Notes under the pieces: model-generated | The model's database searches: none | Seen by the model: only the letters and a program-made list of their open reading frames with translations | What the model was told of the DNA's origin: nothing | Shown: one piece after another, positions 35,591 through 47,229 of the stretch | Numbering within the stretch: position 1 is the stretch's first letter | Layout of the letters: each line of letters opens with the position of its first letter | NCBI GenBank assembly: GCA_028023455.1 | Contig: JAQFVV010000073.1 | Span: forward strand, 1,504,451-1,568,450 | Direction of reading: 5' to 3' | DNA length: 64,000 nt | Source: Epiperipatus broadwayi | Taxonomy: Eukaryota; Onychophora; Udeonychophora; Euonychophora; Peripatidae | Program-made: the position numbers and the translations under genes

Positions 35591-37264
35591 CTAAAAATAA
35601 TATTTCAAAGAAAGAAAGACTAGCATTAAATAATATAAATCGGATAAATCAATTGTTGTACTTCCAGCTGATAAAGGTAATGCCACTGTTGTTATGGATT
35701 GGGACATTTACCATAATAAAATTTTAGATTTGCTTAATGATAAAACTTATAAACCATCAAAAAGAGATCATACTACGTATTTGGAAAAAACAACAAAAAC
35801 TATTATTAATAAATCGCCTATTGAAACAGAGATAAAAAAAATAAAATAATCCCTTGTGAAAAATCATGTGTCTGTCCAAAATTTTATGGACTTCCAAAAA
35901 TTCACAAACCAGATACCCCCCTTCGTCCAATAGTAAGTGCAATAGGATCTCCGACTCATATTTTAGCTAGATATTTATCGGATTTCATTAAACCTACAAT
36001 TCCATCTATTAAATCATATATTAAAAACTCTTTTCATTTTATTTCTGTTTTAAAAAATTTAAAAATTAATGCTAATGACATTCTGGTCAGTTTTGATGTC
36101 GTGTCTTTGTTTACAAACATTCCAATTGATGAAGCTTTAAATGTAATTTCACAACGTTGCAATTTGCCAAACCATATTATTGCTTTGATTAAACATTGTC
36201 TCTTGAACACATATTTTGTATATAATGGACAGCATTACAGACAAGTTTTTGGTACTCCTATGGGCTCACCTATCTCAGGAGTAATAGCTGATTTATTCAT
36301 GGAAAATATAGAAACTCGTGCTTTAGAATCATCCTCTTTAAAACCCCTCATTTGGCTCAGATACATAGATGACATTTTTGTCATATGGCAACATGGAAAA
36401 AATAAATTAGATGATTTTTTCTTACATTTAAATAATATGCATCCTCATATTAGATTTACAATGGAGACAGAGTCTGATGGAAAACTCCCTTTTCTTGATG
36501 TTTTAGTCACCAGAACACCAAATAGTTTATCTTTTTCAATTTATAGAAAGAATACACACACGGACAGATATTTACATTTACATTCTCATCATCACCCAAC
36601 TCAGATCGTTTCTGTAGCCAAAACTCTTTTAAATAGAGCAATTAACCTTTCAGATAAGTCACATCTGAAAGAAGAAATAAATCATATTAATAGTGTTTTA
36701 TTAGCAAATAGTTATAATTATAAATTTATAAAAAAAGCCTTATTTCAAGCCCAAAATGGACAAAATAGGAAACAAAAAGATGATAAATCAGCTATTAGGA
36801 TTTGTGTTCCATATGTAAAAGGAACTACAGACAGTATTGGACGTATATTAAAACGCTATAATATAAATACAGCATTTTCTACTCATCAAAAGATCAGCAA
36901 TATAATAACCAAGCCTAAGGATTCAATCCCTCTTGAATCTTATGGTGTTTATCAAATCTCATGTGAAAATTGTAAGGCTTCTTACATAGGTATGAGTAAT
37001 CATCACATCAGTGTTAGGAGAGATGAGCATGCTAATGCAGTTAAACAACACTCATCATCATCAGCACTCTCACTCCATACTATGGATTCAGGTCATAAAA
37101 TTGATTTTTCTAGTACCAGGATCATATCCAGATGTGATAATCTATACCAGTGCAAAATTAGAGAAGCCATTGAGATACTTAAAAGGCCAGATTGTATCAA
37201 TAAGCGAGATGATACAAGCAAACTTCCTCCTATTTGGAAAGATTTTTTAAAAAAACATTCTTAA
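35591..37264 (+). pseudogene. Penelope-like reverse transcriptase / GIY-YIG endonuclease, frameshifted
   Basis: The N-terminal block has SIVVLPADKGNATVVMDWD (frame starting at 35640) and stops at 35847. From about 35846 another frame takes over with CVCPKFYGLPKIHKP and TPLRPIVSAIGSPTH, and stays open to the stop at 37262. The A-rich run near 35830-35850 is the frameshift. A second shift seems to lie near 35635. Motif A (SFDVVSLF, Asp codon 36095-36097), PMGSPISG, YIDD, the LPFLD block and a complete GIY-YIG domain (GVYQI, YIG, REAIEI) are preserved. Apart from the shifts and the missing 5' end, the catalytic residues I can see are intact. No polymerase product is expected from this copy as it stands. 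Confidence 0.85.
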
Positions 37265-37337
37265 ATTTAACATTTTTGCTATTGGTGGAACTTTAACGTT
37301 TTTTTCAAATCAGTGATTGTAGCGCCTCTACAACCAT

Positions 37338-37395
37338 CTTTCTACCTTTTATCACTCTGTGGATGACTTGTGTTACCAAGTCGAAATGTCAGTAT
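37338..37395 (+). ncRNA. Hammerhead-like remnant at the 3' end of PLE A
   Basis: The text CTGTGGATGA, stem CTTG/CAAG, then CGAAATGTC resembles a hammerhead with a 3-base insertion in the first box (CTG-TGG-ATGA) and GTC as possible cleavage triplet. The minus-strand partner at 34.23-34.28 kb reads CTGTGAATGA with the same stem. Stem I pairs for only about three bases. I regard it as a remnant or variant, not as a proven ribozyme. Confidence 0.3.
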
Positions 37396-37430
37396 ATCAA
37401 TATTTAAAATATTTTAACATGGATGAATCC

Positions 37431-38308
37431 TACGAAGATATGTATTTTAAAAATGTTTGATATATTTTATAAGTTGATAATTTAGTTTATTTATTTATAC
37501 GTGATATGCTTTGTTTTGAGATAGATATATGATAACATATTGTAACAGTCAGAAAACGTGTGATTCGTAAACATAGTGCAGAATTCGACCACCACACAGA
37601 ACAGCAGCACCATTGAGGTAGCGAAGCCACCCGTGGTACTGAGTTCGAACATAGTTTATCAGTTCCACAATACAATCCATGAAACAACGCATCTGATGCG
37701 ACATTAGTAAATATTTCTTTAGGCACGGTGGTCAGGGATATGCAAGAGATTCATGATTTTATTTTCGAGTTAGCCAATAATCAAACTACATAATCGAGGA
37801 AATATTATATAGAATGGGTATCGAATAAATGAAACGTAACTGCAGACGTATAGTTTAAAATTATTTATTAACACATTTTAATAAGAAAATCATTTACTAA
37901 TAATATTTTATGGATTAAAAGCTTCAGTAGTGGGATTTGCGACATGATTATATTTTAAAGAATACATTTATTTATTTGTTTACAAAAGGAATTCATTTAT
38001 TTGAAGGCATAATCTAGCTACCTAAAATTCTCGAGTAAGTATTTCTAATGCATGCCTGGAGGGATTTATACCTTTGCAATGCAAGAGTCTAAAGTAAGGT
38101 TTATAAGAGTAGCGGCAGACATATATTTATTTAATTAAAATATTTATTTATAACTAAGGGCAAACATTTATTTGAGAGTGAATTATGAAGATAATGCAGA
38201 GGTGGAGTGATATATAGAATAATAAAATTAAGTAAAGGAACACGTGGTACACTTTAGAAAGGCGATATGGAATGGCAGTATATCGAAACTGCAATGCCGT
38301 GAATGAGT
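37431..38308. other. Intermediate-composition DNA, no clear gene
   Basis: Less A+T-rich than most of the window, especially 37560-37740. A 79-codon open frame on the minus strand there has no recognisable motif. The text ACTGAGTTCGAAC near 37640 resembles a tRNA B box, so SINE-derived DNA is one possibility. Confidence 0.35.
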
Positions 38309-38530
38309 TTATAAGAATGTCGGGCTGGTCTCTGCCATCAGCCCGATGAAGTAAGGTGTCACATAAGCATAACCAGGGACAAGCGGTCCGTGTTGCAGTT
38401 TTCCGGCTGGCTGCATGATGTCGTCAAGTCCTATGGGAGCACCCATTATGTCCGCTTGTGTAGGACGACTGGGGTTAATTTCAACCCTGAAGAATCCGGA
38501 AATTTCATGGTGGAATGGGTCATCGCATCT
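38309..38530 (-). CDS. Candidate terminal exon, 73 codons, unrecognised protein
   Basis: On the minus strand, an acceptor-like TTACATTTTAG (AG at 38532-38531) is followed by 73 codons and a TAA stop. The start reads RCDDPFHHEISGFFRVEINP and the later part contains PAGKLQHGPLVPGYAYVTPY. Base composition is far higher in G+C than the flanks and codon choice looks non-random. I do not recognise the protein. A serious caveat is that the plus strand is also open over the same bases in the mirrored register (for example FSGWLHDVVKSYGSTHYVRL), and has a strong donor-like GAAGTAAGG near 38349. One strand may be coding, or the island may be an old element. No upstream exon was found with confidence. 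Confidence 0.3.
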   Translation of the reverse strand, partial: RCDDPFHHEISGFFRVEINPSRPTQADIMGAPIGLDDIMQPAGKLQHGPLVPGYAYVTPYFIGLMAETSPTFL

Positions 38531-38771
38531 CTAAAATGTAACACATGTATAATGTATAAATGATTATGATAAGATTTAAATAGATTTCTAACTCGGCCCT
38601 ACATTATCAACATTTACTAAAGAACGTTGGCGACTCTCAAAGAAATGTAATTTGATGGAATTATTCATTAAGATTTAATAAATACAAAACATATCTAAAC
38701 TGGGAATGATTACAACTAATATGCCAGCCATTTGTGAAGTAGTAGACCCTGCATTACAATAAATGATGCAT

Positions 38772-38846
38772 TGAATGCGTGTCGATTTATATGAAAGTTA
38801 AGTTATTTATGAAAGTAAATATTAATGAAAATTTGACACGCATTCA
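38772..38846. repeat. 12-bp perfect inverted repeat, 51-bp spacer
   Basis: TGAATGCGTGTC at 38772-38783 and GACACGCATTCA at 38835-38846. The pairing continues imperfectly inward (GATTT/AAAT). It could be the remains of a very small fold-back element. Confidence 0.6.
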
Positions 38847-39239
38847 CTGTTTCAAGCGATCATAGATTTAAACTTTGAAAATAGAGACAATTATGAGCAT
38901 GCAATAATTAAATAATAAATATAGATAAAATGTAGATTTTAGAAATACGCACCCAAGAAAGATAGAATGAGGTAAGCTAGATTATTAGAGAAATTTACAC
39001 ATTAAGTTAATTATTCAGTTTTAGTTATACATATGGTAGTTTTTACATTTTATAATTTAGATAAGTAGTATGAAGAAGAGCTATAGCATATTATTAGAGT
39101 ACTCTAGAGTTTGAACACAGACAGGTACCTGTTTTATAAAAAGTTTTCAGAGTCCATTGGTTTAGTAGCAAATAGTTCATGAGTGGCAATTCTTTCTTGT
39201 ATTTAGATGTTTCATTTACTTTAACAGCAGCAGCAGCTT

Positions 39240-39500
39240 TCTCATTTATTTCAGGCAGCAGATCTTCATGGTGAATTTATGACGGGCAATGGAAAGTTCG
39301 GCATCCGATAGGCCATCTCCCGATGGAGAATAATCTAGGTGCTTTTACTCGGTCATACCTTGGCAGGAACAATTTATTTTTATATTTTGGAGACTCTCAG
39401 TGATCGAGAGCAAAGCTAAAGTTTAAGTGAATGTCTCCAGCCAGTCTAAGATGGCCTCTTTTCTTATCTTGATCTTTCACATTTTTGTTAAGGTATTTTT
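39240..39500 (+). other. G+C-richer island with possible first exon
   Basis: The segment is clearly less A+T-biased than its flanks. On the plus strand an ATG at 39451 in the context AAGATGGCC opens MASFLILIFHIFVK, a hydrophobic, signal-peptide-like start, and meets a donor-like AAG/GTATTT at 39492/39493. Upstream, TTTATTTCAG/GCAGC at about 39254 looks like an acceptor. The start context also matches a YY1-type AAGATGGC element, which in animals sits at promoters. The evidence is thin and no second exon is identified. Confidence 0.2.
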
Positions 39501-42500
39501 AGGTTCTACTTAATCTGCCCTGAGGATAATCAATGCATTTTGTTGGTTTTAATTATAAAGAAAGCTGCCATTCTATTGTTTACATTTTACATTTACTAAT
39601 TACATTTTGGGGAATTTTTCTTTAATTAATCTATTATCTATCACTGACCGATGCTTTTAAATTTCAAAGACAAAAAGGGAACATAAGATTATTTTAACTT
39701 TTAATTAAATATTACATCAGATTTTTTTAGAATTATTATTAAACGAAATTTAAACAAAGCAATAAATACGAACTTTATAATCCAAAATAAATGATTAAAA
39801 TTATACAAAATTATATAACTAAAAGAAATCTAAATTATATTATTTTATCCCCATTTATTGCCTTTAATTTGAGATCGAAATGTGTGCATGTTTATGCTGA
39901 ATTCTACATATATTTATACATTTTTAATATTGCTACACACACAATTCGATACCAAAAAGTTTAAATTTGGGCGGGATAGACCGGTCAGTGAGAGATGACA
40001 GAAAAAGGAGAAACTTAAGATTCGAATACGAATCTTACTGTTTCAATATATGTATATAATTATGCGTGTGTGTATAAAGAAATAGTCATTAGCAGTAGTA
40101 TTTAAATTGGTAAATATAATTATATTGTACCTTTATTTATTTATTTATTTAAAAAAAAAATGTAGTTATATTATTCTGGTTCTTTAGTTATTCATTTGAT
40201 TTGTAAATTACATAATTTTTCAATGTAATATATATGTATTTTTTTATATTGACATTATTATTATTTTTTTTATTTAAGAAAAAATATTTTAAAATTTCTA
40301 AACAATAGTGTTAAAGATTTTTTTTTTTTTAATGAGCACATGAATTTACAACAATAGGCTAGGAGCTGGCTATGGAACGCAGGAGAATCGTCATCATTAT
40401 TATTATTATTAGTTAATAAAAAAGAAAGCAAAGAAAGAAAAAAGACATAACTTTCGTTCATCATTTCCCCAAATTCTTATTATAAATCTCATTACAATAA
40501 TTATTGGATTTAAGATTAGTACTAAAGATGATTTGCTAAATGCAACTTTTATCATTTTGGGGTGATTTGCCTCCTCTTCTTGCATCTATCATCATTGGAG
40601 CCTCGTAAAACATAAAACATAAAAGTAAACCAGCGTTCATAAATAAGTTAAAAAATAGCTATTTATAATTATATATCTTAATATAATTTCCAAATTTCTT
40701 AATGATCCAAAGTAATATTCAACTTAACTGGTACATAATTGGATATCAAGGAAATGATTGAAGTCAATTGTTTTAACAACAAGAAACAAATCTATTAATT
40801 TACTTATAATATGTACATATTTTAATGTCACTTCGAGCCATTTTTAGGATGAATAAAAGAAGTGAAATTGCTTGAAATAACTGGCTGATTTGAAAATGAC
40901 TGGACACTAAAGCAGTTAGATGGTAACAAAAATTTTACCTTTTTTTTTTTTATTGTCTATTATTTTTTTATTTTTTTATGTAACATTTAAATATATCTTT
41001 ATGAAAGAATATACAACTAAAATCTTTGGAAACTAACTTACAAATTTCATTTGAATGTTAAAATTTTAAGAATGATGAAAGTTGATTTTAGTATATATGT
41101 TTGTTTATTTATTTTAAAGACATTTTATAGCTTAAACTATGCAAATATGTTGTAATTATAAATATATATAATTTTTTTTTTACTTTTTATTTGATTCACG
41201 TTGGCATACAGGTGTACTAAATAATAAAAGTCATTTGTCAGTTTAAATTGGAAAGCAATAAATTATATTTCATTGCATAGGAATTGTATAAATGTACAAA
41301 TACAAATTTATGGAACTGTATTTATAAATAATACCATTGTTTAATAATTATCTTAGTTCTTCAATTATTATTCACATAATCTGGTTGCATTTTATTCATG
41401 TCCATTAAGTTAAAATATTTAATATTTCATACTTGTGTGCATTATAACTTAATGCCAATATTTCATATGCTAGTCATTATCTTTATTTATATTTAAGTCA
41501 GTTGACTTTTAAATTTATTTGTTGGTGCAGACATTACTCATTGTTTATTGAGGTTAAAATTATAGTTATAACTTTAGTCCACTATTGTGAAGTTTTATCT
41601 TGGTATTGTTAGTTGTAGAATGGCCTTAGTATATCAGGCCTTATTTATTATAGTTATTATTATTGTGCTGGATGGAATGGATAAATTTCTCATCTATATG
41701 CAATTATCCATGAGTTAATAGTACTTATGTTTCCAGTGATTGTAATCACATATTTCTAGATACCTATTGTTGTTGTTTTCAGTGAGCCTCTCCATATATT
41801 TTCCTGATGCGCTGAGACAAAAGGTCCAGGCATCCTATTTTGCCTCAAATGTAGGTGTTATTTTGGAAGCCACCATGCTTTTGATATATTTATGCTAATT
41901 GCATTACAGAGTCTTCTTTTTGAGTCTATCACCCATGAGGTTGAATTAAAACTAAATTTTCCACCATAGTAGGTGAGGTTGCTTGTATTTTAATATGTAA
42001 TGTCAAAATAAGTTTGTTTAAATTATGTGATTCCTTTAGGATGCACTCAGTTATGTTAGTGCTTTAAAGTATAAGAATGTCTGTGTTTTGTGCTATCATG
42101 ATTTGTAATCATTCACAAACCAACCAACAATATTTTGTAATTGTAAATGTTTGAATTTATAAGCATATGGCCAGTTGGTATAATCCACACGTTATGTATA
42201 TGCTATGATCATCCAGAATTTTTCCAATGTAGATGTAAATCACTTAGTTATTTTTAAATGTTTATTTAAATGATTTACATTATGTGGACATTGAATTTAT
42301 AACTTATATGTGTATAAATGATTCTGATAAAGGGTCCATTCATTGAATCCATTTAATATTTGCTTAATTCAGTCATTTAGTTATTTTCTACTTTAAAGTA
42401 GTATTTATTTAAAAAAATATATTAAAGAAATCCATCTTTGATCCAAATTATTAATGTAACAAGATGTTTACAATTTATCTATTTGTATATTTATTTAACT

Positions 42501-43019
42501 TTATAACAGCTTATACAGTTCCTATGTGAATATAAATTGCAAATTATGTGTGTTATTGTTAAACTTTATACTTGATTTACATATAAAGGAATTGAGTATT
42601 TGTAAAACAAAACCATTATTATGTTTCCCAGATATATGTATGTATATGTATGCTATTATATAAATCTAAAACTGCAATACTGAAATAAAGTTGTGTTATT
42701 TGTTTTATATAAAAGAATGATTTTGAGTTTTATTTGACATTTATTAATTTTCTTTTTCTCTATTTTTAGTACATCAGTTCCATAAGCTAGCAGAAATGAA
42801 AATATTAAATTGTTGGTAATTTTAGTTGTAGATATAAATATATTTTGGATACAATAAAATTCCTTTTGTTCCAGATTATATTTAATATATAATTAATTGT
42901 GAATTAAATTAACCCTGAGAACTAATCGGTAACATACTCTAGTTATACTATTAAGTTTGTTTTATATAGTTAGCCATGGTAACAATATATTTTTAGTATA
43001 TGTATTTTGAGGCAGTTTC
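39501..43019. other. Mostly unique A+T-rich DNA, no supported gene
   Basis: It contains few of the window's repeats. The text at 42673-42700 has AATAAA followed by a GTTGTGTT stretch, which could be a plus-strand poly(A) signal, but no coding exon upstream supports a transcript. A run of A is seen at 40150-40159 and of T at 40319-40330. Confidence 0.35.
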
Positions 43020-43180
43020 TTTCCTCATTATACATATATGACATGCTACATTGTTTATCCATTACAAATGGCCTACCAACGTTTGGGGCCTTCTTTTCTT
43101 AGTATATGTGTAGAATATGCTACATACGTTCCATTATAAATGTCTCAATGATTGGGGTGAATTCATCTTTCTTCATTTAA
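43020..43180. repeat. Inverted relative of the 3.4-kb minisatellite
   Basis: Read on the minus strand, CCAATCATTGAGACATTTATAA and CCAAACGTTGGTAGGCCATT (starts only) resemble CCAATCATTGGTCGCCATTT at about 3452. Two units are about 80 bp apart. Homology is by eye. Confidence 0.35.
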
Positions 43181-43214
43181 ATTAGATTATGTAATCATTT
43201 AGTTTAGACTACAT

Positions 43215-43223
43215 TATATATAT

Positions 43224-43304
<81 letters not shown>
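43215..43304. repeat. (TA)n microsatellite
   Basis: About 45 TA units with one AA interruption near 43233. A shorter array follows at 43373-43397. Confidence 0.95.
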
Positions 43305-43307
<3 letters not shown>

Positions 43308-43397
43308 GTGTGTGCATGAATTTTCTACTAGATTAGCACAAAACTTAAATGGTGACCCATATAAAAGGGCACAATATATATATATATATATATATAT

Positions 43398-44280
43398 TAT
43401 TGATATCTTGTATAAATCATCATCACCATTAGCACCATAAATGTGATGATTGCATAAATCCCTTCATTAAAAAGACATATCTAGATCTTTATTATTCTTA
43501 TTATAAATCTTGAAGTGCTGTCGTTTAACTTTTTTGGAGTAATTTCATTTTGTATAAGTCTTCAGTGTTTTGAGAAATGTTTTTTGTGTACTATATTTTT
43601 TAGACATACCCTTTCAGTTATATTTATTTTTAAATTATGAATTATTTCTTATGACTAATGATAGAAGGCAAGAAAAAACTAGACTTAAGTAAGGTTTAAA
43701 AGGTTTTGGATATTTTGTTGCAAGAAAAGTTAAAAGATTGCCCTGCAAGAGTGTTACTAAACAGGAATAGTCAGTACTTGTGTTTCATAAGTTCATTTGC
43801 ATAATCATGACAAAAATCATCTTAATTTTTTTTCCCTTTTGCCTGTTTTTACATGGACTTAGAATAGATCCACTTATTGATAATTAGCTTTTGTTAATGA
43901 CTAAGCCCTCTGTAATTTAGTACAGTGGTGTAGATATAATAACTAAAGAACATGAAACACGGATCAGCTCGGCTAATCTAATACTTGATCATTGTTTAAT
44001 TTCTAAGCAAAAATCATTCAATTAATTTTATTTTATTATTGAAATTGATAATCATTTCTAGTAAAAGTCTTCAAAGTGTTAATTGTATACTATATGAATC
44101 AAAAGATATCCTAAAAGACAAAATTAAAATTTTCAAAATTATTCATTGTTTCACCATTTAAATACAGTACATAAATAAACTCTGCCTTTAAATGGTAAAT
44201 ATTAAGCACACGTGTATATATATACATATATATATGTGTGTGTGTGTAACAATGTTCAAGGCTAAATGGGTTTGCAAGTA
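43398..44280. other. A+T-rich DNA without recognisable gene
   Basis: No gene or repeat recognised, apart from short TA and TG runs near 44215-44250. Confidence 0.5.
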
Positions 44281-44422
44281 ATCATTAAAAACCAGTCAAC
44301 ATTTAGACATTCCCAATATCAACAATTTCAAACTGTTAAAAAGAGGTTGCCTTGACAACAGTTTAAAATTGTTGATTATTATTGACATTGGGATGTCTAA
44401 ATGTTGGTTGGTTTTTAATGAT
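44281..44422. repeat. Fold-back repeat with arms of about 57-66 bp
   Basis: Left arm 44281-44337 (ATCATTAAAAACCAGTCAAC to CAAACTGTT) pairs with right arm 44357-44422 (AACAGTTTAAAATTG to GGTTTTTAATGAT). The right arm has a few extra bases. The loop is about 19 bp. Non-coding; the family is unknown. Confidence 0.8.
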
Positions 44423-44814
44423 ATATATATGTTTCTGTGTTAAACATAGAGAAATAATTCTGTAGTAATAATTATTAATAACTGAGTATGCTTTCAGTAT
44501 TGTGTTCCAGATTCATGGCATACAGAATTTGCATTGATAAACTATCCTTCATCTCCTCATAGTAAATAGCTCTGCACTCATGGCTCTAGCAAACAACTCA
44601 ATATTAAGTTTGAAATCTATCATCCTTCTCCTATCTATTTTTAGAATCATTAAGTAATCTATTTAGATACAAAGGCATGAAATTGAATATTTGGTTTGTT
44701 TGCCTTGAACCTGGATGTAGGGCTAATATTTATTATGGGGAGATGAAGGCTAGTTTGTCAAGGCATTAATTCTGCATGTAATTCTCAATTTAATTGTGTT
44801 TTCTTTACTTATAG

Positions 44815-44885
44815 GAAAAATGCTGGACATGAATTTTATTCTCAAAAAAATTAATGTGGTTTGTGATGAGCCTAATGATAGGAAG
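44815..44885 (+). CDS. Weak candidate internal exon (71 nt)
   Basis: A pyrimidine-rich stretch TTTTCTTTACTTATAG is followed by 71 bases open in one frame (MLDMNFILKKINVVCDEPND is the main part) and then AAG/GTAAAG, a good donor. The flanking frame stays open to 44987, so the splice reading is not forced. No homologous family is recognised and no neighbouring exon is visible. Confidence 0.2.
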
Positions 44886-45764
44886 GTAAAGAAGACTTGG
44901 TTTATTGCTAAGTTGAATAACGTTATTATTCAGAGATATATTAGCATTCCATTGAGCATGTTTTGGAATTTTAATCATTTAGTTTAATTAGTTTGTATAC
45001 CATATGTCTGGAACACTGTACTAAAAGTGCACTCAGTTATTTATAATTATTATTATAGAATTATTTTTTCTCTGTTTAACATACACATATATATATATAT
45101 ATACATGTGTGTTTAATATATATATATGTGTATGTAAATAAAATAAAAAATATGATTGGTTTTTGGAGAAGTTTCGTGACATTTAAATATCCAAATAACA
45201 AACCTAGAACAAATTTTATATTTACTTGATCAAAGCAATGTTTGCTTTTCCTCAATGTGAGAATGGATTCCAGAATGTTTGTCAATTGAGTTTGCCACTT
45301 TACCTCTATGCTAAAGTGCATAGTTGTATACATATTGAAGTTTTCGAAGATATCACATGCTTATTTCTCTATATCAACCAAAATGAAAAAGTGTCTGGTT
45401 GTAGTTAACTTTAAAATTATTCACATTACTGTAAAATGTATACTTTGAGTAGGAGGCAAACAGAAATTATTTTACTTGAAATCTAAACTGCTAACAAACC
45501 CACGCACATTTTATTATCAATAATTTAAAAATAATAATGTCTGTGCAATCTTTCTATGAAGCATATAAAATTAACAATTTTGCAAATTATAAAGATGAAT
45601 ATTTTCTATATTATCACAGTTATTACCGCTTTTACTTACAATAAGGATTTTTGTCTTCAATTGATTTTATATTTTTTAACTTTATTATACATTCTTACAA
45701 CATTTACTAATTTATGATAATATTTAAATACAAGTATAATGTATATACTTGAAGTTTATATGTA

Positions 45765-45908
45765 ATTATAGGGGATTTGAACACAGACTTTCAAACTCAT
45801 GTCAACTACACTCTATTTCATACAACTGTTATACATGAGTATACACATGTGAAAAAGATAAATCATCTCCAGCACTCGTGAGGTGGTCCAGATCATCATC
45901 TCCCCCCC

Positions 45909-45967
<59 letters not shown>

Positions 45968-46340
45968 AAACAAAGATTATATATATAATAAGCACTTAAT
46001 TGGCAGGTTTCATCTAATTCATCTTCCAACTCTTTAGCCATTTATACTATTGAAAATTTGATGATGGAACACCCAAATCTTTTGTTGCTGCCAATATTAC
46101 TGTCATGTCCATGTTGAATTTAAATCATACTGACCTCTCATGTATAGGATTTTAACATTTAAATACACAGAAGAGGACTGGCAGGATACAGGCTGAATCT
46201 ATAATACTTAAATACAAATATAATTTATTTACTTGGAGTTTAAATGTAATTATAGGACACTTTGAATAGACTTTCAAGCTCCCTTTTGCTGCCAGCTCTA
46301 TCTTATACAACTTATACACATTACAACACACATATGACAA
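45765..46340 (-). mobile_element. R1 copies, decayed, with internal (TA)n
   Basis: Two partial R1 copies in a row: 45765-46150 (ACAGACTTTCAAACTC, GAAAAAGATAAATCATC, TCTAATTCATCTTCCAACTC) and a start of another at about 46230-46340 (ATAGACTTTCAAGCTCCC). The hammerhead region of the first is deleted (CCAGCACTCGTGAGGTGGTCC). The (TA)n at 45912-45964 sits where other copies have a short ACATATAT tract. Confidence 0.65.
45912..45964. repeat. (TA)n microsatellite inside R1
   Basis: About 26 TA units between R1 landmarks (GATCATCATCTCCC and ATTAGGAAATGA-like text), so grown inside the element. Confidence 0.9.
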
Positions 46341-46960
46341 AAATAAATATAAAGCACTGATTATATATGTGTGGGGATGATGACCTGGACCAGCATGAAA
46401 TACATATATTGGAGATCATTTATTTTTTCACATGTGTGCTCATGTATTTCAGTTGTATGAGTTAGAGTGGGTAGTTAAAAGGATCTTGAAAGTCTGTGTT
46501 CAATTTCCTATCATTATATTTAAATTCCAAGTATATAAATTATAATTGTATTATCCTGACCATCCATCTTCTGTGTATTTAAATGGATGTCATATACATA
46601 AGGGAACAAAGTGATTTAAAGTCAACATGTCATGACAATAATATTGGCATCAACAAGGAATATGGGTGTTCATGAGAATAATATTGGCATCAACAAGGAA
46701 TATGGGTGCTCTATCATCCCATTTTCAATGGTATGGATTGCTGAAGAGTTGGAAGGGGAGTAGATTGCACCCTGTCTATTAAAGTTTGAAGATTTGTCAT
46801 TTTAACAGAAACTGAGCACTGATTATATACATGTGTGAAATGATAATCTGGACCAATTGATAAGTGCAGTTTTACAAAATATGTACATTGGATATTACAA
46901 TAGTTTATAATCATACAAACAAACAGATATTGTAACTTAAATAAAAGCATTTAATAAAAA
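46341..46960 (+). mobile_element. R1 copies in reverse orientation, fold-back partner
   Basis: From 46345 the R1 text turns round: GCATGAAATACATATATTGG, then GTGTGCTCATGTATTTCAG and AAAGTCTGTGTTCAATTTCC, the complement of the previous copies. A further part at 46700-46900 carries TGGACCAATTGATAAGTGC, a mutated hammerhead core. With 45765-46340 it forms a large imperfect fold-back. Confidence 0.65.
46631..46710. repeat. 40-bp tandem duplication
   Basis: Two adjacent 40-bp units, starting CATGACAATAATATTGGCAT and CATGAGAATAATATTGGCAT, differ at two positions I can see. It is a recent local duplication inside R1 DNA. Confidence 0.9.
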
Positions 46961-46974
46961 AGGCTAATGTCTTT

Positions 46975-47090
46975 ATCACTCAGGAGTTCATAAAAAGTTT
47001 AAACACCAGATCTATGAGTTCCAGAATCAATTTTGAAACCTCCTGATCTCAAACTGAACACTTTGTTATGCCAAGCCACACAGGGCATTA
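46975..47090 (+). mobile_element. SINE2-like fragment, diverged
   Basis: CACTCAGGAGTTCATAAAAAG, CCAGAATCAATTTTGAAACC and TTGTTATGCCAAGCC run parallel to the 27.06-kb copy, but the B-box bases are lost (AGTTTAAACACC instead of GTTCGATCGCC). Confidence 0.45.
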
Positions 47091-47229
47091 TTATAAATAA
47101 TAATAAACTGCAACAGAGAATAAAAATAAAATTTAACTAAATAAAACAGGTTTACTTTCAATATGCTAACACATTGGAAGTATACTTATTTTACATAATT
47201 AAATTTTACTTATATTCTCTGAGGTAATG

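Larger units (their letters stand above)
35579..37430 (+). mobile_element. Penelope-like element A, plus-strand copy
   Basis: It starts back to back with the minus-strand copy near 35579 and ends near 37430, where the shared 3' text stops (AACATGGATGAAYCC). It includes more of the reverse transcriptase N-terminus than its partner but not a full 5' end. Together the pair forms an inverted repeat of about 1.37-kb arms. The shared 3' end contains AAGTCGAAATGTC with a preceding 6-bp stem (GACTTG/CAAGTC), a hammerhead-like remnant. Confidence 0.85.

Noticed and set aside
34317-37250. Extra 101- and 79-codon frames starting MLGEMSMLMQLN
   Set aside because: They are a second frame over the GIY-YIG region of both PLE A copies; the in-frame nuclease motifs show which frame is real.
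38592-38645. LTR end followed by a primer-binding site (TTGGCGACTCTC)
   Set aside because: I could not find a second LTR, a polypurine tract or any gag/pol frame, so a single TGG-start match is not enough.
42673-42700. 3' end of a host gene (AATAAA with GT-rich downstream text)
   Set aside because: AATAAA is frequent by chance at this base composition and no coding exon upstream supports it.
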